From positions 930,001 through 994,000 of the forward strand of contig CAVVAB010000012.1 of the NCBI GenBank assembly GCA_963746155.1: a DNA stretch of 64,000 nucleotides, read 5' to 3'. The stretch's first letter is position 1; each line of letters begins with the position of its first letter. Origin of the DNA: AC-32 sp963746155. GTDB taxonomy: Bacteria > Actinomycetota > Thermoleophilia > Gaiellales > Gaiellaceae. The translations under genes and the position numbers were made by a program. The notes beneath the pieces were generated by a model. The model worked only from the letters and a program-made list of their open reading frames with translations. It had not been told where the DNA came from and did not search any database. Below are positions 24,739 through 34,379 of this stretch, in pieces.

Positions 24739-26565
24739 GTGGGCATGTTCTTTCACTCCGCCGCGGAGGTCCCGGAACGTCCGGCCGACCCCGCCAAGCG
24801 GCGCTCTAACCTCCACCGGATCGGGCGCCTGTTCGCGCCGTACAAGCTGCGCCTGGGCGCAGTGCTCATGCTCATCGTCGTCTCGGCGGCCCTCGGCGTG
24901 CTGCCGGCCTTCCTGCTGAAGCGGGTGCTCGAGGCGATCTCGGCGAACGACACGCGCGCACTCTCGGTGAACGCCGCCGGGATGATCGCGATCGCCGTCG
25001 TGACCGGAGCCCTCGGCGTGATCCAGACGCTGTACTCGAACCAGGTCGGCCAGCGTGTGATGCACGACCTGCGCGCGGCCGTCTTCCGGCATCTGCAGCG
25101 TCTCTCGCTCGCGTTCTTCACCCGGACGCGAACGGGCGAGGTGCAGTCGCGCATCTCGAACGACATCGGCGGCGTCCAGAACGTCGTCACGAACACGGCC
25201 ACCTCGATCGCCTCGAACGTGACGACGGTCGTCGCGACGATGGTTGGCATGCTCGTGCTGAGCTGGCAGCTGGCGCTGTTCGCATTCGCGCTGATCCCGC
25301 TGTTCGCGCTGCTGACCCGGCGCGTCGGGAACGAGCGTCGCCGGATCGCGAAGACGACGCAGGAGACGCTCGCCGACATCTCGAGCGCCGTGCAGGAGTC
25401 GCTGTCGGTCTCCGGCATCTTGCTCGGCAAGACCATGGGCCGCGGCGACGAGCTCGCCGACCGCTTCGAAGAGGACTCGCGCCGACTCGCAGATCTCGAG
25501 GTGCGCCAGCGGATGGCCGGCCGTTGGGTGATGGCCTCGATCCAGACGAGCTTCGCGATCATGCCGGCCGCTGTCTACTGGGTCGGCGGGCTCTTGCTGG
25601 CGAACGGGTCGCACGCGATCTCCATCCCCGTGCTCGTCGCCTTTACGACCCTGCAGACGCGCCTCTTCTTCCCGGTCGGCTCGCTGCTCGGTGTCAGCCT
25701 CGACGTGCAAACCTCTCTGGCGCTCTTCGACAGGATCTTCGAGTACCTCGACGAGCCGGTCGACATCCAGGAGAAGCCGGACGCGATCCGCGTCGGTCGC
25801 GCCGGTGACGTCGTCTTCGATCACGTCTGGTTCCGCTACGACGACGAGTGGACGCTGCGAGACGTCTCGTTCACCGTTCCGGCCGGCACCACGACCGCGA
25901 TCGTCGGCGAGACGGGCGCAGGCAAGACCACGCTCGGCTATCTCGCCGCGCGCCTGTATGAGGTTGGCCGCGGCCGCGTCACGATCGGCGACGTCGACGT
26001 CCGCGATCTCAGCTTCCAGGCGCTGACCGAGCTCGTCGGCGTCGTCTCGCAGGAGACGTATCTGTTCCACGCATCCGTGCGCGACAACCTGGGCTTCGCG
26101 AAAACCGACGCGAGCGACGAGGAGATCAGAAGGGCCGCCGAGGCGGCGCGCATTCACGACGTGATCGCAGCGCTGCCCGAGGGCTACGACACTGTCGTCG
26201 GCGAGCGCGGCTACCGCTTTTCGGGCGGCGAGAAGCAGCGAATAGCGATTGCGCGGACGATCCTGCGCAATCCGCCGATCCTCGTGCTGGACGAGGCCAC
26301 CAGCTCTCTGGACACCGCGACCGAGCGGCTCGTGCAGGAGGCGCTCGATCAGCTCGCGGCGGGGCGGACGACGATCACCATCGCGCACCGTCTATCGACG
26401 ATTCGCCATGCCGAGCAGATTGTCGTCCTCGATCACGGCCAGATCGTCGAATCCGGCCGCCATGAGGATCTGATGCGCGCCGGCGGCCGCTATGCGGCGC
26501 TCGTGGCCCGCGACGAAGAGATGCCCGGGGAGCCGGCGCTGCAGGAGCTCGCCGGCGCAAGCTGA
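24739..26565 (+). CDS. ABC transporter, fused permease and ATPase (MsbA/LmrA-like exporter)
   Basis: 608 residues. Six membrane helices in the first 330 residues (VLMLIVVSAALGVLPAFLL, MIAIAVVTGALGVI, and so on) form an ABC type IV exporter domain. The ATPase carries Walker A GETGAGKTTLG, Q-loop VSQETYLF, signature FSGGEKQRIAIART, Walker B ILVLDEATSSLD and switch AHRLS. It probably acts as a homodimer exporting a lipid or drug. GTG 24739 is chosen because TACCCT lies 8 nt upstream; ATG 24745 is the alternative. Confidence 0.93.
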   Translation: MGMFFHSAAEVPERPADPAKRRSNLHRIGRLFAPYKLRLGAVLMLIVVSAALGVLPAFLLKRVLEAISANDTRALSVNAAGMIAIAVVTGALGVIQTLYSNQVGQRVMHDLRAAVFRHLQRLSLAFFTRTRTGEVQSRISNDIGGVQNVVTNTATSIASNVTTVVATMVGMLVLSWQLALFAFALIPLFALLTRRVGNERRRIAKTTQETLADISSAVQESLSVSGILLGKTMGRGDELADRFEEDSRRLADLEVRQRMAGRWVMASIQTSFAIMPAAVYWVGGLLLANGSHAISIPVLVAFTTLQTRLFFPVGSLLGVSLDVQTSLALFDRIFEYLDEPVDIQEKPDAIRVGRAGDVVFDHVWFRYDDEWTLRDVSFTVPAGTTTAIVGETGAGKTTLGYLAARLYEVGRGRVTIGDVDVRDLSFQALTELVGVVSQETYLFHASVRDNLGFAKTDASDEEIRRAAEAARIHDVIAALPEGYDTVVGERGYRFSGGEKQRIAIARTILRNPPILVLDEATSSLDTATERLVQEALDQLAAGRTTITIAHRLSTIRHAEQIVVLDHGQIVESGRHEDLMRAGGRYAALVARDEEMPGEPALQELAGAS

Positions 26566-26606
26566 GCTGGAACCGGGCTGACGGCGCGGTCTCTCCTCTT
26601 CGCGTT

Positions 26607-28031
26607 CTAGTTGTCGGCGAGCGTGAGCGCCGGCTCGAGCTCGTGCGGTGCAGGCGCCGTGCGCCGCCCGGGCACGAGAAGCGCCGCCAGCGTGCAGACG
26701 ACGAGGAAGCAGCTCGCCATCACGAACGTGTCGGTGAACCCGGTCACCGTGGGCAGGCCGTCTGCGGCGATGTTGGCGGCGATCAGGGTCGCCGCGAGCT
26801 GGCCGCCGATCGCGCCGCCGATCGTGCGCATGACGGTGTTCATGCCTGCGGCGGCGCCCGTCTGCTCGGGGCGGACGGCCTGAACGATCAGATTTCCGAG
26901 AGCCGCGAACGCGAGGCCGATCCCGATCCCCATCAGGGCGGCGCTCAACAGCATGTCGTAGGGGTGCGCGTGCTCGAGCGCGAGCAGGGCGAAGGCGACC
27001 GCGGTGATTGCCGAGCCGGCGACGACCGCGCGCTTCGACCCGAAGCGCCTGGAGATCGGGCCGGCGAGCGAGCCGATCACGACCATTCCGATCGTCGACG
27101 GCAGCAGGTAGACACCCGAGAGGACGACCGAAGCGCCGTACCCGAAGCCGGTGCTCTTCGGCAGCTGGGCCAGCTGGGGGAAGACGACGAACGACGAGTA
27201 GAGGCCCGCGCCCAGCAGGAACGCGGTCAGGTTCGTGGTCCAGACCCCGCGGATCCGCATCATGGCCATGTCGATGAGCGGCTCGCGGCTCCGGACCTCG
27301 ACCGCCACCCACGCGCAGCACACGAGCAGTCCGGCCGCGAGCAGGCCGAGCGTCTTCGGCGAGCCCCAGCCCCAGGTCGTCGTGTAGCTGATCGCGATCA
27401 GGACCGTCGAGATGCCCACGCCCATCAGGATCGCCGCGGGCCAGTTGAGTCGCCCCGGGACACGAACCGGCGACTCCGGTACGAAGCGCCACGTGCAGAA
27501 CGCGGCGACGGCGACCACCACGAGCGTCAGCCAGAACATCCACTGCCAGGCCAGGTGCTCGACGATCACCGCGCCGACGACGATGCCGAAGCCCGCGCCG
27601 ATGCCGAGGATCGCCGACATCAGCCCGATGCTTCCCGGAACCCGCTCGGGCGGGAACTCGTCGCGGATGATCCCGAAGGAGAGCGGGAAGATCCCGCCGC
27701 CGACGCCCTGGATGACGCGCGCGACGATCAGCACGGCGAGGGAGTGAGAGACCGCGGCGAGCAGCGTGCCCGCGGCGAGGATCAGGAGCGTGTACAGGAG
27801 CACGCGCTCCTTGCCGTGCATGTCGCCGAGGCGGCCGAGGATCGCGGTTCCGACCGACGCCGAGAGGAGGTAGCCGGTCAGGAGCCAGGTCACGCCCGTC
27901 TCGCTCGCGTTCAGGCTGTGCTGGATGGTCGGCAGCGCCGGGACCACCGCCGAGCTCAGCACGGCGTAGGCGAGGCCGGCCGTCGAGAGGACGGCCAGCG
28001 TGACGGCAGGGTGGCTCCGCTGGGCCGTCAC
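26607..28031 (-). CDS. MFS drug-efflux transporter (14-helix type)
   Basis: 474 residues with about 14 hydrophobic helices and MFS motifs GRLGDMHGKERVL (loop 2-3) and ARVIQGVGGGIFPLSFG (motif C-like region), typical of the DHA2/EmrB group. The GTG start overlaps the MarR stop as GTGA, so regulator and pump are one operon, the usual arrangement for drug- or phenol-responsive efflux. The substrate is unknown. Confidence 0.9.
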   Translation of the reverse strand: MTAQRSHPAVTLAVLSTAGLAYAVLSSAVVPALPTIQHSLNASETGVTWLLTGYLLSASVGTAILGRLGDMHGKERVLLYTLLILAAGTLLAAVSHSLAVLIVARVIQGVGGGIFPLSFGIIRDEFPPERVPGSIGLMSAILGIGAGFGIVVGAVIVEHLAWQWMFWLTLVVVAVAAFCTWRFVPESPVRVPGRLNWPAAILMGVGISTVLIAISYTTTWGWGSPKTLGLLAAGLLVCCAWVAVEVRSREPLIDMAMMRIRGVWTTNLTAFLLGAGLYSSFVVFPQLAQLPKSTGFGYGASVVLSGVYLLPSTIGMVVIGSLAGPISRRFGSKRAVVAGSAITAVAFALLALEHAHPYDMLLSAALMGIGIGLAFAALGNLIVQAVRPEQTGAAAGMNTVMRTIGGAIGGQLAATLIAANIAADGLPTVTGFTDTFVMASCFLVVCTLAALLVPGRRTAPAPHELEPALTLADN

Positions 28032-28504
28032 CGGGAGGCCAGCACCGCCGCGTAGCGCGCCGAGCCTTCGCTCCCCGGAACGCGCAGCTCGGCATTGAGG
28101 CTCCGGATCGCCTTCAGGAGGCGTGCCCGGTCTGTGGGCGTGAGGCGCTCGAGTGCCTCGTCGAGCGCGGACGCCACCTCGGCTCGCCGCCGCTCGACGC
28201 GCGCGCGGCCCTTCGCCGTCACGAGGTGCAGAACCGCGCGCCGGTCGTGCGGGTCCGCCTGACGTTCCACGAGCCCGTGCCCGACGAGGCCGTCGACGGC
28301 TCTGCTCACCGTGGGGTCGGTCGCGCCGATCCGCTCCGACAGCGCCCGGAGGCGAAGCGGTCCCGATGCGACCAGCTCGATCAGCACGAGCCGCTGCGTC
28401 GAGGTCAGCGCCGTCTCGTCCGCCAGCCCGCTCCCGGTCCGGGCGAGAAGGGTGAAGAGCGCCTCGAGCTCGTCCACGAGCGTCGCGCCGGAAATCTCTT
28501 GCAT
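28028..28504 (-). CDS. MarR family transcriptional regulator
   Basis: 158-residue winged-helix protein: LTSTQRLVLIELVASGPLRLRALSERIGATDPTVSRAVDGLV is split here as LTSTQRLVLIEL, then the recognition helix DPTVSRAVDGLV, then wing residues ERQADPHDRRAVLH. Dimerisation helices occupy both ends. The ATG is 7 nt after TAATCT (leaderless). It likely represses itself and the MFS pump with which it overlaps. Ligand unknown. Confidence 0.92.
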   Translation of the reverse strand: MQEISGATLVDELEALFTLLARTGSGLADETALTSTQRLVLIELVASGPLRLRALSERIGATDPTVSRAVDGLVGHGLVERQADPHDRRAVLHLVTAKGRARVERRRAEVASALDEALERLTPTDRARLLKAIRSLNAELRVPGSEGSARYAAVLASR

Positions 28505-28568
28505 GACGCAAAGATTACGCGAGTCAAGGGACGTGGGTCAGTAGGCGGGGAGCGGTAGGCTCGGTGCG

Positions 28569-29461
28569 ATGAGAACGCGGACGCTCGGGCCGCTCGAGGT
28601 ATCCGTTGTGGGCCTCGGGTGCAACAACTTCGGCCGGCGGGTCGACCAGGACGGAACGCGTGCCGTCGTCGACGCCGCACTGGAAGCCGGCGTGACGTTC
28701 TTCGACACTGCCGAGAGCTACGGCAACGGGCAGAGCGAGACGTACCTCGGCCACGCGCTTCGCGGCCGGCGGGACCAGGTCGTGCTCGCGACAAAGTTCG
28801 GAGGCGGGGGAGAGGTCGGGCACGGCAAGGGAGCGCGCGAAGAGATCCGCCGCGCGCTCGAAGGGAGTCTCGAACGCCTCCAGATGGAGCACGTCGACCT
28901 CTACCAGCACCACCAGGAGGATCCGGACACGCCGCTGGCCGAGACGATCGGCACGCTCGACGAGCTTGTTCGCGAGGGGAAGATCCGCGCCTACGGCACC
29001 TCCAACTACTCGGCGGCGCGGCTCGAGGAGGCCGCGTCCCTCGCGCAGGAGGCGTACGTCTCGGAGCAGAGCGAGTACTCGTGGCTCGAGCGCGAGGCCG
29101 AGCGCGAGCTCCTGGGGACGTGCGAGCGCCTCGGGCTCGGGTTCATCCCGTACTTCCCGCTCGCGAGCGGCCTGCTGACCGGCAAGTACCGGCGAGGTGA
29201 GCCCGCGCCGGAGGGGACGCGCCTGCACGGACGCGAGATCAGCGACGAGGAGTACGATCGCGTGGAGGCGCTCGAGGCGCTTCGCCGCCGAGCGCGGCGT
29301 GAGCCTGCTCGAGGTCGCGATCGGCGGGCTCGCCGCACAGCCGCTCGGTCGTCTCGGTGATCGCGGGCGCGACGAGGCCCGAGCAGGTGCGGGCGAACGC
29401 GGCTGCCGGCGATTGGGAACCGAGCCCCGGCGACCTCGCCGCGCTCAGGGCGATCGCGTAG
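28569..29461 (+). CDS. aldo/keto reductase (two frameshifts in this sequence)
   Basis: About 296 residues after correction. The AKR barrel is clear: GLGCNNFGRR, tetrad Asp/Tyr in FFDTAESYGNG, Lys in VLATKFGG, His in VDLYQHHQED, then SEQSEYSWLE and IPYFPLASGLLTGKY. The frame is lost at 29277-29278 (one extra G before FAAERGVSLLEVAIGG) and again near 29345 (one extra C before SVVSVIAGATRPEQV). Deleting both gives a normal C-terminus ending at 29461. It reduces carbonyls with NADPH; substrate unknown. ATG 7 nt after TAGGCT. A palindrome separates it from the TetR gene. Confidence 0.87.
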
Positions 29462-29468
29462 GAGTCGA

Positions 29469-29490
29469 AAGCGGAGCGCACGCTCCGCTT
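29469..29490. promoter_or_regulatory. 22-bp palindrome between aldo/keto reductase and TetR gene
   Basis: AAGCGGAGCG-CA-CGCTCCGCTT, perfect 10-bp arms, lying 7 bp upstream of the TACACT -10 box of the TetR gene. It could be the TetR operator (autoregulation) or the terminator of the reductase gene. Confidence 0.5.
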
Positions 29491-29508
29491 AACAGCTACA
29501 CTGGAGGC

Positions 29509-30159
29509 GTGACCACCTCCAGCACCGGCGAGAAGACGCTACGGCGCGACGCGCAGCGGAATCGCGAGCGCATCGTCTCGAGCGCGCGCTCGTTGTTCGC
29601 GCGCGACGGCGTGGAGGTCTCGGTGGACGACATCACGCATGTGGCCGGCGTCGGCATGGGCACGCTCTACCGGCATTTCCCGACCAAGGAAGAGCTGATC
29701 GACGCGGTCCTCGAGGACGCCTTCGACGACCTCGTCCAGCTGGCCGAGGAGGCCGTCGCAGCAAAGGACGCGTGGGCCGGGTTCGCCGTGTTCCTCGAGC
29801 AGGCGCTCGCTCAGCATGCGGCCAACCGCGGGCTCAAGGACGTACTCGCGAGCCACCAGCAGGGGCGCGATCGCGCGCAGGCGATGCGCGAGCGGATCCG
29901 GCCGTTGCTGCGGCAGATGATCGAGCGCGCGCAGGGCCAGGGCACGCTTCGCGCGGACGTGACGGCCGAGGACATCCCGCTCGTGTTCTGGACGGGCGGC
30001 CGGGTGATCGAGACGACCGGAGCCGTCGCGCCCGATTACTGGCGCCGCTACCTCGGACTCCTGCTCGACGGCCTGCGCGCCGAGGCCGCGACCCCGCTTC
30101 CGGCTCCGCCGCTCACCCGCACGCAGCTGGCAAAGGCTGCAAGGCGGCGAGACAGCTGA
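29509..30159 (+). CDS. TetR/AcrR family transcriptional regulator
   Basis: 216 residues. N-terminal helix-turn-helix RIVSSARSLFARDGVEVSVDD ... GVGMGTLYRHFPTKEELID is split as SARSLFARDGVE and VGMGTLYRHFPTKEEL. The C-terminal ligand domain (SetR-like, WAGFAVFLEQALAQHAA) is of the type that often controls efflux pumps. GTG 29509 follows a TACACT box by 6 nt. Its stop overlaps the downstream MFS gene as CTGA, so it probably represses that pump and itself through the 29469-29490 palindrome. Confidence 0.9.
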   Translation: MTTSSTGEKTLRRDAQRNRERIVSSARSLFARDGVEVSVDDITHVAGVGMGTLYRHFPTKEELIDAVLEDAFDDLVQLAEEAVAAKDAWAGFAVFLEQALAQHAANRGLKDVLASHQQGRDRAQAMRERIRPLLRQMIERAQGQGTLRADVTAEDIPLVFWTGGRVIETTGAVAPDYWRRYLGLLLDGLRAEAATPLPAPPLTRTQLAKAARRRDS

Positions 30160-31695
30160 ACCCACCCGACGACGGACGCCTGACCGGGCGAGCGCTCTGG
30201 ACGGTCTTCGGGGCCCTGATGCTCGGCATGTTCCTGGCCGCCCTCGACCAGACGATCGTCTCGACCGCACTGCCGACGATCGTCGGCGACCTGGGCGGCC
30301 TCGACCACATCTCGTGGGTCGTCACCTCCTACCTGCTCGCGGCGACGATCTCGACGCCGCTCTACGGGAAGCTCGGCGACATGCGTGGGCGCAAGCCGGT
30401 CTTCCAGGCCGCGATCCTGATCTTCCTCGCAGGCTCGATGCTCGCGGGGCTCTCGCAGTCGATGGGGGAGCTGATCGGCTTCCGGGCGCTGCAGGGGATC
30501 GGCGCCGGCGGCCTCATGGTCGGCGCGCAGGCGATCATCGGCGACATCGTCCCGCCGAGGGAGCGCGGCCGCTACATGGGACTGATCGGCTCGGTGTTCG
30601 GCATTGCGTCGGTCGCCGGCCCGCTGCTGGGCGGTTTCATCGTCGACAACCTCTCGTGGCGCTGGGTCTTCTACGTGAACGTGCCGATCGGCATCGTGGC
30701 CGTCGCGATCGTCGCGTTCGGGCTGCACCTGCCGACGAGGCGGATGCAGCACCGCATCGACTACCTCGGCGCCGCACTCCTGGGAGGAGGCGTCGCCGCG
30801 CTGATCCTGCTGACGACCTGGGGCGGGAACCAGTACGCATGGGGCTCGGGGACGATCATCGGCCTCGGCGTCCTCGGGGTCGTGCTGCTCGTTCTCTTCG
30901 TCTGGCAGGAGCGTCGCGCCGCCGAGCCGATCATCCCGCTGACGCTGTTCCGCTCGCGCGTGTTCAACGTCGCGAGCGCGATGGGCTTCACGATCGGGAT
31001 GGCGCTGTTCGGGGTGATCATCTTCATCCCGCTCTACCTCCAGCTCGTCTACGGCGCGAGCCCCGACGAGCTCCGGACTGCGAATGCTGCCGCTGATGGC
31101 CGGGCTGCTCGTCGCCGCGGTCTGGTCCGGGCGCGTGATCAGCCACATCGGTCGCTACAAGCCGTTCCCGATCGCGGGCACCGCGGTCCTCGTCGGAGGC
31201 ATGTACCTGCTCTCGCTGCTCGGCGTCGGCACTGCGCCCTGGCTCGCGTCGGTCTACATGCTCGTGGTCGGCGTCGGGATCGGCCTCGTCATGCAGGTGC
31301 TCGTGCTCGTCGTGCAGAACGACGCGCGCCAGGAGGACATGGGCGTCGCTACCTCGACTGCCACGTTCTTCCGCTCCGTCGGCGGTTCGTTCGGCGTCGC
31401 GATCTTCGGCGCGATCTTCGCCGCGCGGCTCTCGGACCAGCTCGCCCGTTTCCCGGCGAGCGTGACCGGCCAGCTCGGCGGTGGCCTCCACCTGAACCCG
31501 GAGCAGGTGCACCACCTGCCGCCCGCGATCCACGACGCCTTCCTCCAAGCCTTCGCCCACTCCCTCCACGGCGTCTTTCTCTGGGGGATGCTGATCGCGA
31601 TCATCCCGTTCGGGCTCTCGTGGCTGCTCCGCGAGGTACCGCTACGGACGACGCTCGCAAAGCCGTCGCCGCCGGCACCGGCCTCCAGCTCCTGA
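30156..31695 (+). CDS. MFS drug-efflux transporter, DHA2/EmrB-QacA type (frameshifted in this sequence)
   Basis: About 512 residues after correction. Helix 1 carries the DHA2 signature LDQTIVSTALPTIV; motif A GKLGDMRGRKPVF, motif C GIASVAGPLLGGFIVD and 14 membrane helices are present. The frame breaks in CCCC at 31061-31064; deleting one C restores GASPTSSGLRMLPLM. No ATG, GTG or TTG precedes helix 1, but a CTG overlapping the TetR stop (CTGA) is exactly placed, so CTG initiation by translational coupling is proposed. Substrate unknown. Confidence 0.88.
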
Positions 31696-31922
31696 TTTTC
31701 GCCCTCCACGGGCCGAAAACCGCCTGATCAAGCCGTCGAATCGCTTCTTTGGGGGATGCGGCGCTTCGCCAGGCGATGACGATGAAAGCAGCGATAGAGA
31801 AGGGCGGTGCGGCCCCGCCACAAACGCAACCCGGAGGGATCGCGACGTGGAGCCAAACCACCGTCCTTACTTCACACCTAACAGTCGCCCCCTCCCCGAA
31901 CATCCCGAAGGGAGGTGAACTC

Positions 31923-32120
31923 GTGCTCAAGCTTTACGCTTTCATGCAGACGTCCGTCGCAGATGCGGCAGACGCACTTCATCGCCGTGAGGACGGGCAG
32001 ACGATGGCCGAGTACGGCGTCGTCCTTGCTGTCATCACAATCGCGGTAATCGGAGCAATCACGCTTCTTTCTGACAACGTAAGAAACGCAATCGAGAGCG
32101 TCGCTAACGTCCTTCCTTAG
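31923..32120 (+). CDS. Flp/Fap-type pilin
   Basis: 65-residue class IVb pilin. The leader ends at REDG, followed by QTMAEYGVVLAVITIAVIGAI, whose Glu five residues after the cleavage site and hydrophobic helix are diagnostic of Flp pilins processed by a TadV/CpaA peptidase. GGGAGGTGA precedes the GTG start. No tad/cpa machinery is in view, so assembly proteins must be encoded elsewhere. Confidence 0.88.
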   Translation: MLKLYAFMQTSVADAADALHRREDGQTMAEYGVVLAVITIAVIGAITLLSDNVRNAIESVANVLP

Positions 32121-32122
32121 TG

Positions 32123-32332
32123 ATGTTGCGCGACATTTATTCGAATCTGACAGCCCGCGAACAACGGGCACTTCGCTGGAGCGCGGCCGCCACGGCGGTC
32201 GCGCTCTGGCTTTCCACTGCGTGGGCGGATCCGTGGTTCCTGCTGGCGGTCCCGCTCTTCGCAGCGGCCTTCGTCGTGTACCGGCACCGCCACCGCGACG
32301 ATCCCGACGAAGACGATCTCGACCTCCTTTAG
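32123..32332 (+). CDS. small membrane protein next to pilin, 69 aa
   Basis: Begins two bases after the pilin stop (a GTG overlapping that stop is an alternative). It carries a hydrophobic hairpin (WSAAATAVALWLSTAW and WFLLAVPLFAAAFVVY) and an acidic tail DDPDEDDLDLL. The tight linkage suggests a role in pilin biogenesis, but no homology is recognised. Confidence 0.65.
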   Translation: MLRDIYSNLTAREQRALRWSAAATAVALWLSTAWADPWFLLAVPLFAAAFVVYRHRHRDDPDEDDLDLL

Positions 32333-32480
32333 CTTCCCGCTCGAAGTCCGGCTCCGCTGGCGCGGAGCCATGACGACTTCGACCGGCCTGCCTCTCCATC
32401 AGCGCCGGTGAGCCGATGGCAGCTCAGCCGCCATCGGCGGTGAAGGCCTGTCCGCGACTCCGGGCTACGATGGTCGCCGC

Positions 32481-32551
32481 GGCGCCGTGGCCGAGAGGTT
32501 AGGCAGGGGCCTGCAAAGCCCCGTACAGCGGTTCGAATCCGCTCGGCGCCT
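32481..32551 (+). tRNA. tRNA-Cys (GCA)
   Basis: Acceptor GGCGCCG/CGGCGCC, anticodon stem GGGGC/GCCCC with loop CTGCAAA (anticodon GCA), T-arm GGTTCGAATCC; discriminator T (U). The 3' 20 bases recur inverted at 34380-34399. Confidence 0.96.
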
Positions 32552-32628
32552 TGGTCGCTGAGGAACTTCCTTCACGTTGCGAGCTTCTTCCGCACGTCGG
32601 CAGGTCTGGTCGAGGGAGTGGGGTAACG

Positions 32629-32680
32629 GCGGCATCATTTGAACACCAGGTCGAGCGGCATCACTTGAAACACCAGGTCG
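32629..32680. repeat. tandem imperfect 25/26-bp repeat
   Basis: Unit 1 at 32629-32653 and unit 2 at 32655-32680 share GCGGCATCA and CACCAGGTCG and differ by one substitution and one A insertion. It lies about 50 bp upstream of the acidic small gene, so it could be a double operator. Confidence 0.55.
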
Positions 32681-32731
32681 GCGGGGTGTATGACCACACG
32701 TACGTGAGCTGGCGAAAGGGGATGGAACGGC

Positions 32732-32902
32732 ATGGAAGCGACGAGCGGGGAACGCTTCGCGGATGCGGATCCCGAATACGCCTTCGACGCAGCCGACGAC
32801 ATTGACGTCGAAGCGATCGAGGTCGAGCCAAGGGACCCCAAGAAGAGGACGGAGGACAAAGGTGACATTGGGAGCTCTGAGCCCGGCATGGAGCCTGGCT
32901 GA
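32732..32902 (+). CDS. acidic hypothetical protein, 56 aa
   Basis: ATG at 32732; the product begins MEATSGERFADADPEY and is dominated by Asp and Glu (AADDIDVEAIEVEP), probably disordered. Its TGA overlaps the next ATG as TGATG, so it is coupled to the NlpC/P60-like gene. It could be a regulator or inhibitor of the hydrolase, as small acidic partners of lysins sometimes are. That is inference only. Confidence 0.55.
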   Translation: MEATSGERFADADPEYAFDAADDIDVEAIEVEPRDPKKRTEDKGDIGSSEPGMEPG

Positions 32903-33405
32903 TGCCGTCAGCATCGGGACTCAGCCGGGCACAGCGTCTTCGCGCGCGTGACCGCGCGACGCAGGCAGCGATCCTTGCGCTCCATCACGCTCCTCTCCAC
33001 TACAGCCAGGAGGCGAAGCCGCGCTGGGAGGGCATCGCGAAGCGCCTCAACTCTCGTAACGGCCAGTACCCGAAGGTCGCTGACTGTTCTTCGTTCGTCA
33101 CGTGGTGCCTGTGGAACGCTCTGTTCCTGAAGTTCGGGCTGGCTGACATTGTGAACGGCTCAGGTTGGACCGGCGGCTACACGGGCACGCTGCGCGGTCA
33201 CGGTCAACCCGTCCAGCATGTTTCGAATCTCCTGCGCGGCGACCTCGTCCATTACGGGCCTGACCCCGGCAAGCACGTCGCGATCATCATCAGCAAACCA
33301 GGCACAGGAGTGCCCATGGTCGCCAGTTGGGGAGATGAGGGGGGACCCTTCAACGAGACGTACAACTATCGCTCGGACATCGCGGAGTTCCGCCGCTACA
33401 TCTAA
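32902..33405 (+). CDS. NlpC/P60-like or CHAP-like peptidoglycan hydrolase
   Basis: 167 residues without signal peptide. The active-site Cys lies in VADCSSFVTWCLW, and the His in GKHVAIIISKPG after the LLRGDLVHYGP strand, the Cys-His order of NlpC/P60 amidases. The lack of an export signal, the adjacent tRNA and the gene-poor surroundings fit a phage-type lysin left by a degraded element. Cuts peptide bonds of peptidoglycan if active. Confidence 0.75.
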   Translation: MPSASGLSRAQRLRARDRATQAAILALHHAPLHYSQEAKPRWEGIAKRLNSRNGQYPKVADCSSFVTWCLWNALFLKFGLADIVNGSGWTGGYTGTLRGHGQPVQHVSNLLRGDLVHYGPDPGKHVAIIISKPGTGVPMVASWGDEGGPFNETYNYRSDIAEFRRYI

Positions 33406-34379
33406 ACAGGGGGCCGCCCTGAACTCCCATTGCCGTCTCCGGATCCAGGGAAGAGGAGAGTCGGCCTCGCAGGGCCAGGCGACTTTCACCTAGCTGAACT
33501 TGCGCTTGTAGGCGAGCTCCACTCGCGCCTTGCTTGACCGTCAGCGTCCCTGCTGCGGAGCCGTCGACGTGAGGACCGAGGTAGGCGATGCGGTTCGATC
33601 TTCCACCGCCAGACCTCGGGCACGAGCGGGTGATGCTCGTCCCAGCGGACGGTCGGACCCTTCTCGTGTCCGGGTTTGGTCGATCCCTATAACCGCGTGA
33701 ACGTGGGCGATCGACAAACTTTCTTCTCGTGGCGCGCGCCAGTCGCCCTGCCGGCGGCGAAGCGCCTGCCGTGCCCCAGTGATATCCGTGGTCGTGCCCA
33801 AACCGCGAACAGCCGACAGCAAGCAGCGCAGACGCTCCGAGGCATGGCCGAAAGAGCGACGAGTTGACGAGCCGCTGCAGAAGTTCGCGCTCTTTCCGAG
33901 GATTTCCCCGAACGTACCCCATTTGAGTGATCCCACACCGGGGCCACGCGTCGTAAAGTCGCCGGGACGCGCCGCTTGCCAGTCCAAGCGATGCGCGTGC
34001 GGCTCCACAAGCCAACGGTTTTCCACAGTTTCCACACCGAGGTGGGGAGTGAATTCTGCACCGAGCCATGCGGCGGCATCGCCGTCGTCGCCTGAGCCTG
34101 AGCTTCCAGGCGAATTCGTGTCCGAGGACCTACGGGCCGACTGCGCCCGCTTCCTGAGCGAACAGCGGCGACTGATCGGGTTCCGCCGTGACCTGGCGCC
34201 AGAGAGCGCCGCATGGGTACCGGGTCGCAGGAGTGATTCAACGTGCCCGGACGCATCGTCGTGAGGCAGGCCGTCCAGTCGTTCGGCGCTCCGCGGCCCG
34301 TCGGCCAGGGCGCTCGTCTCCCAGTCGACAAGCTCCCATTCCGGCGGTGGACCGGGACACTGCGAAAGCGAGATAAAGA
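33406..34379. other. gene-poor segment, probably decayed mobile-element DNA
   Basis: No convincing gene. GC is visibly lower than in the flanks. The longest open frame (33541-34497, minus strand) encodes an Arg/Ser-rich sequence without domains or a ribosome site. I find no integrase or transposase remains. Confidence 0.5.
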
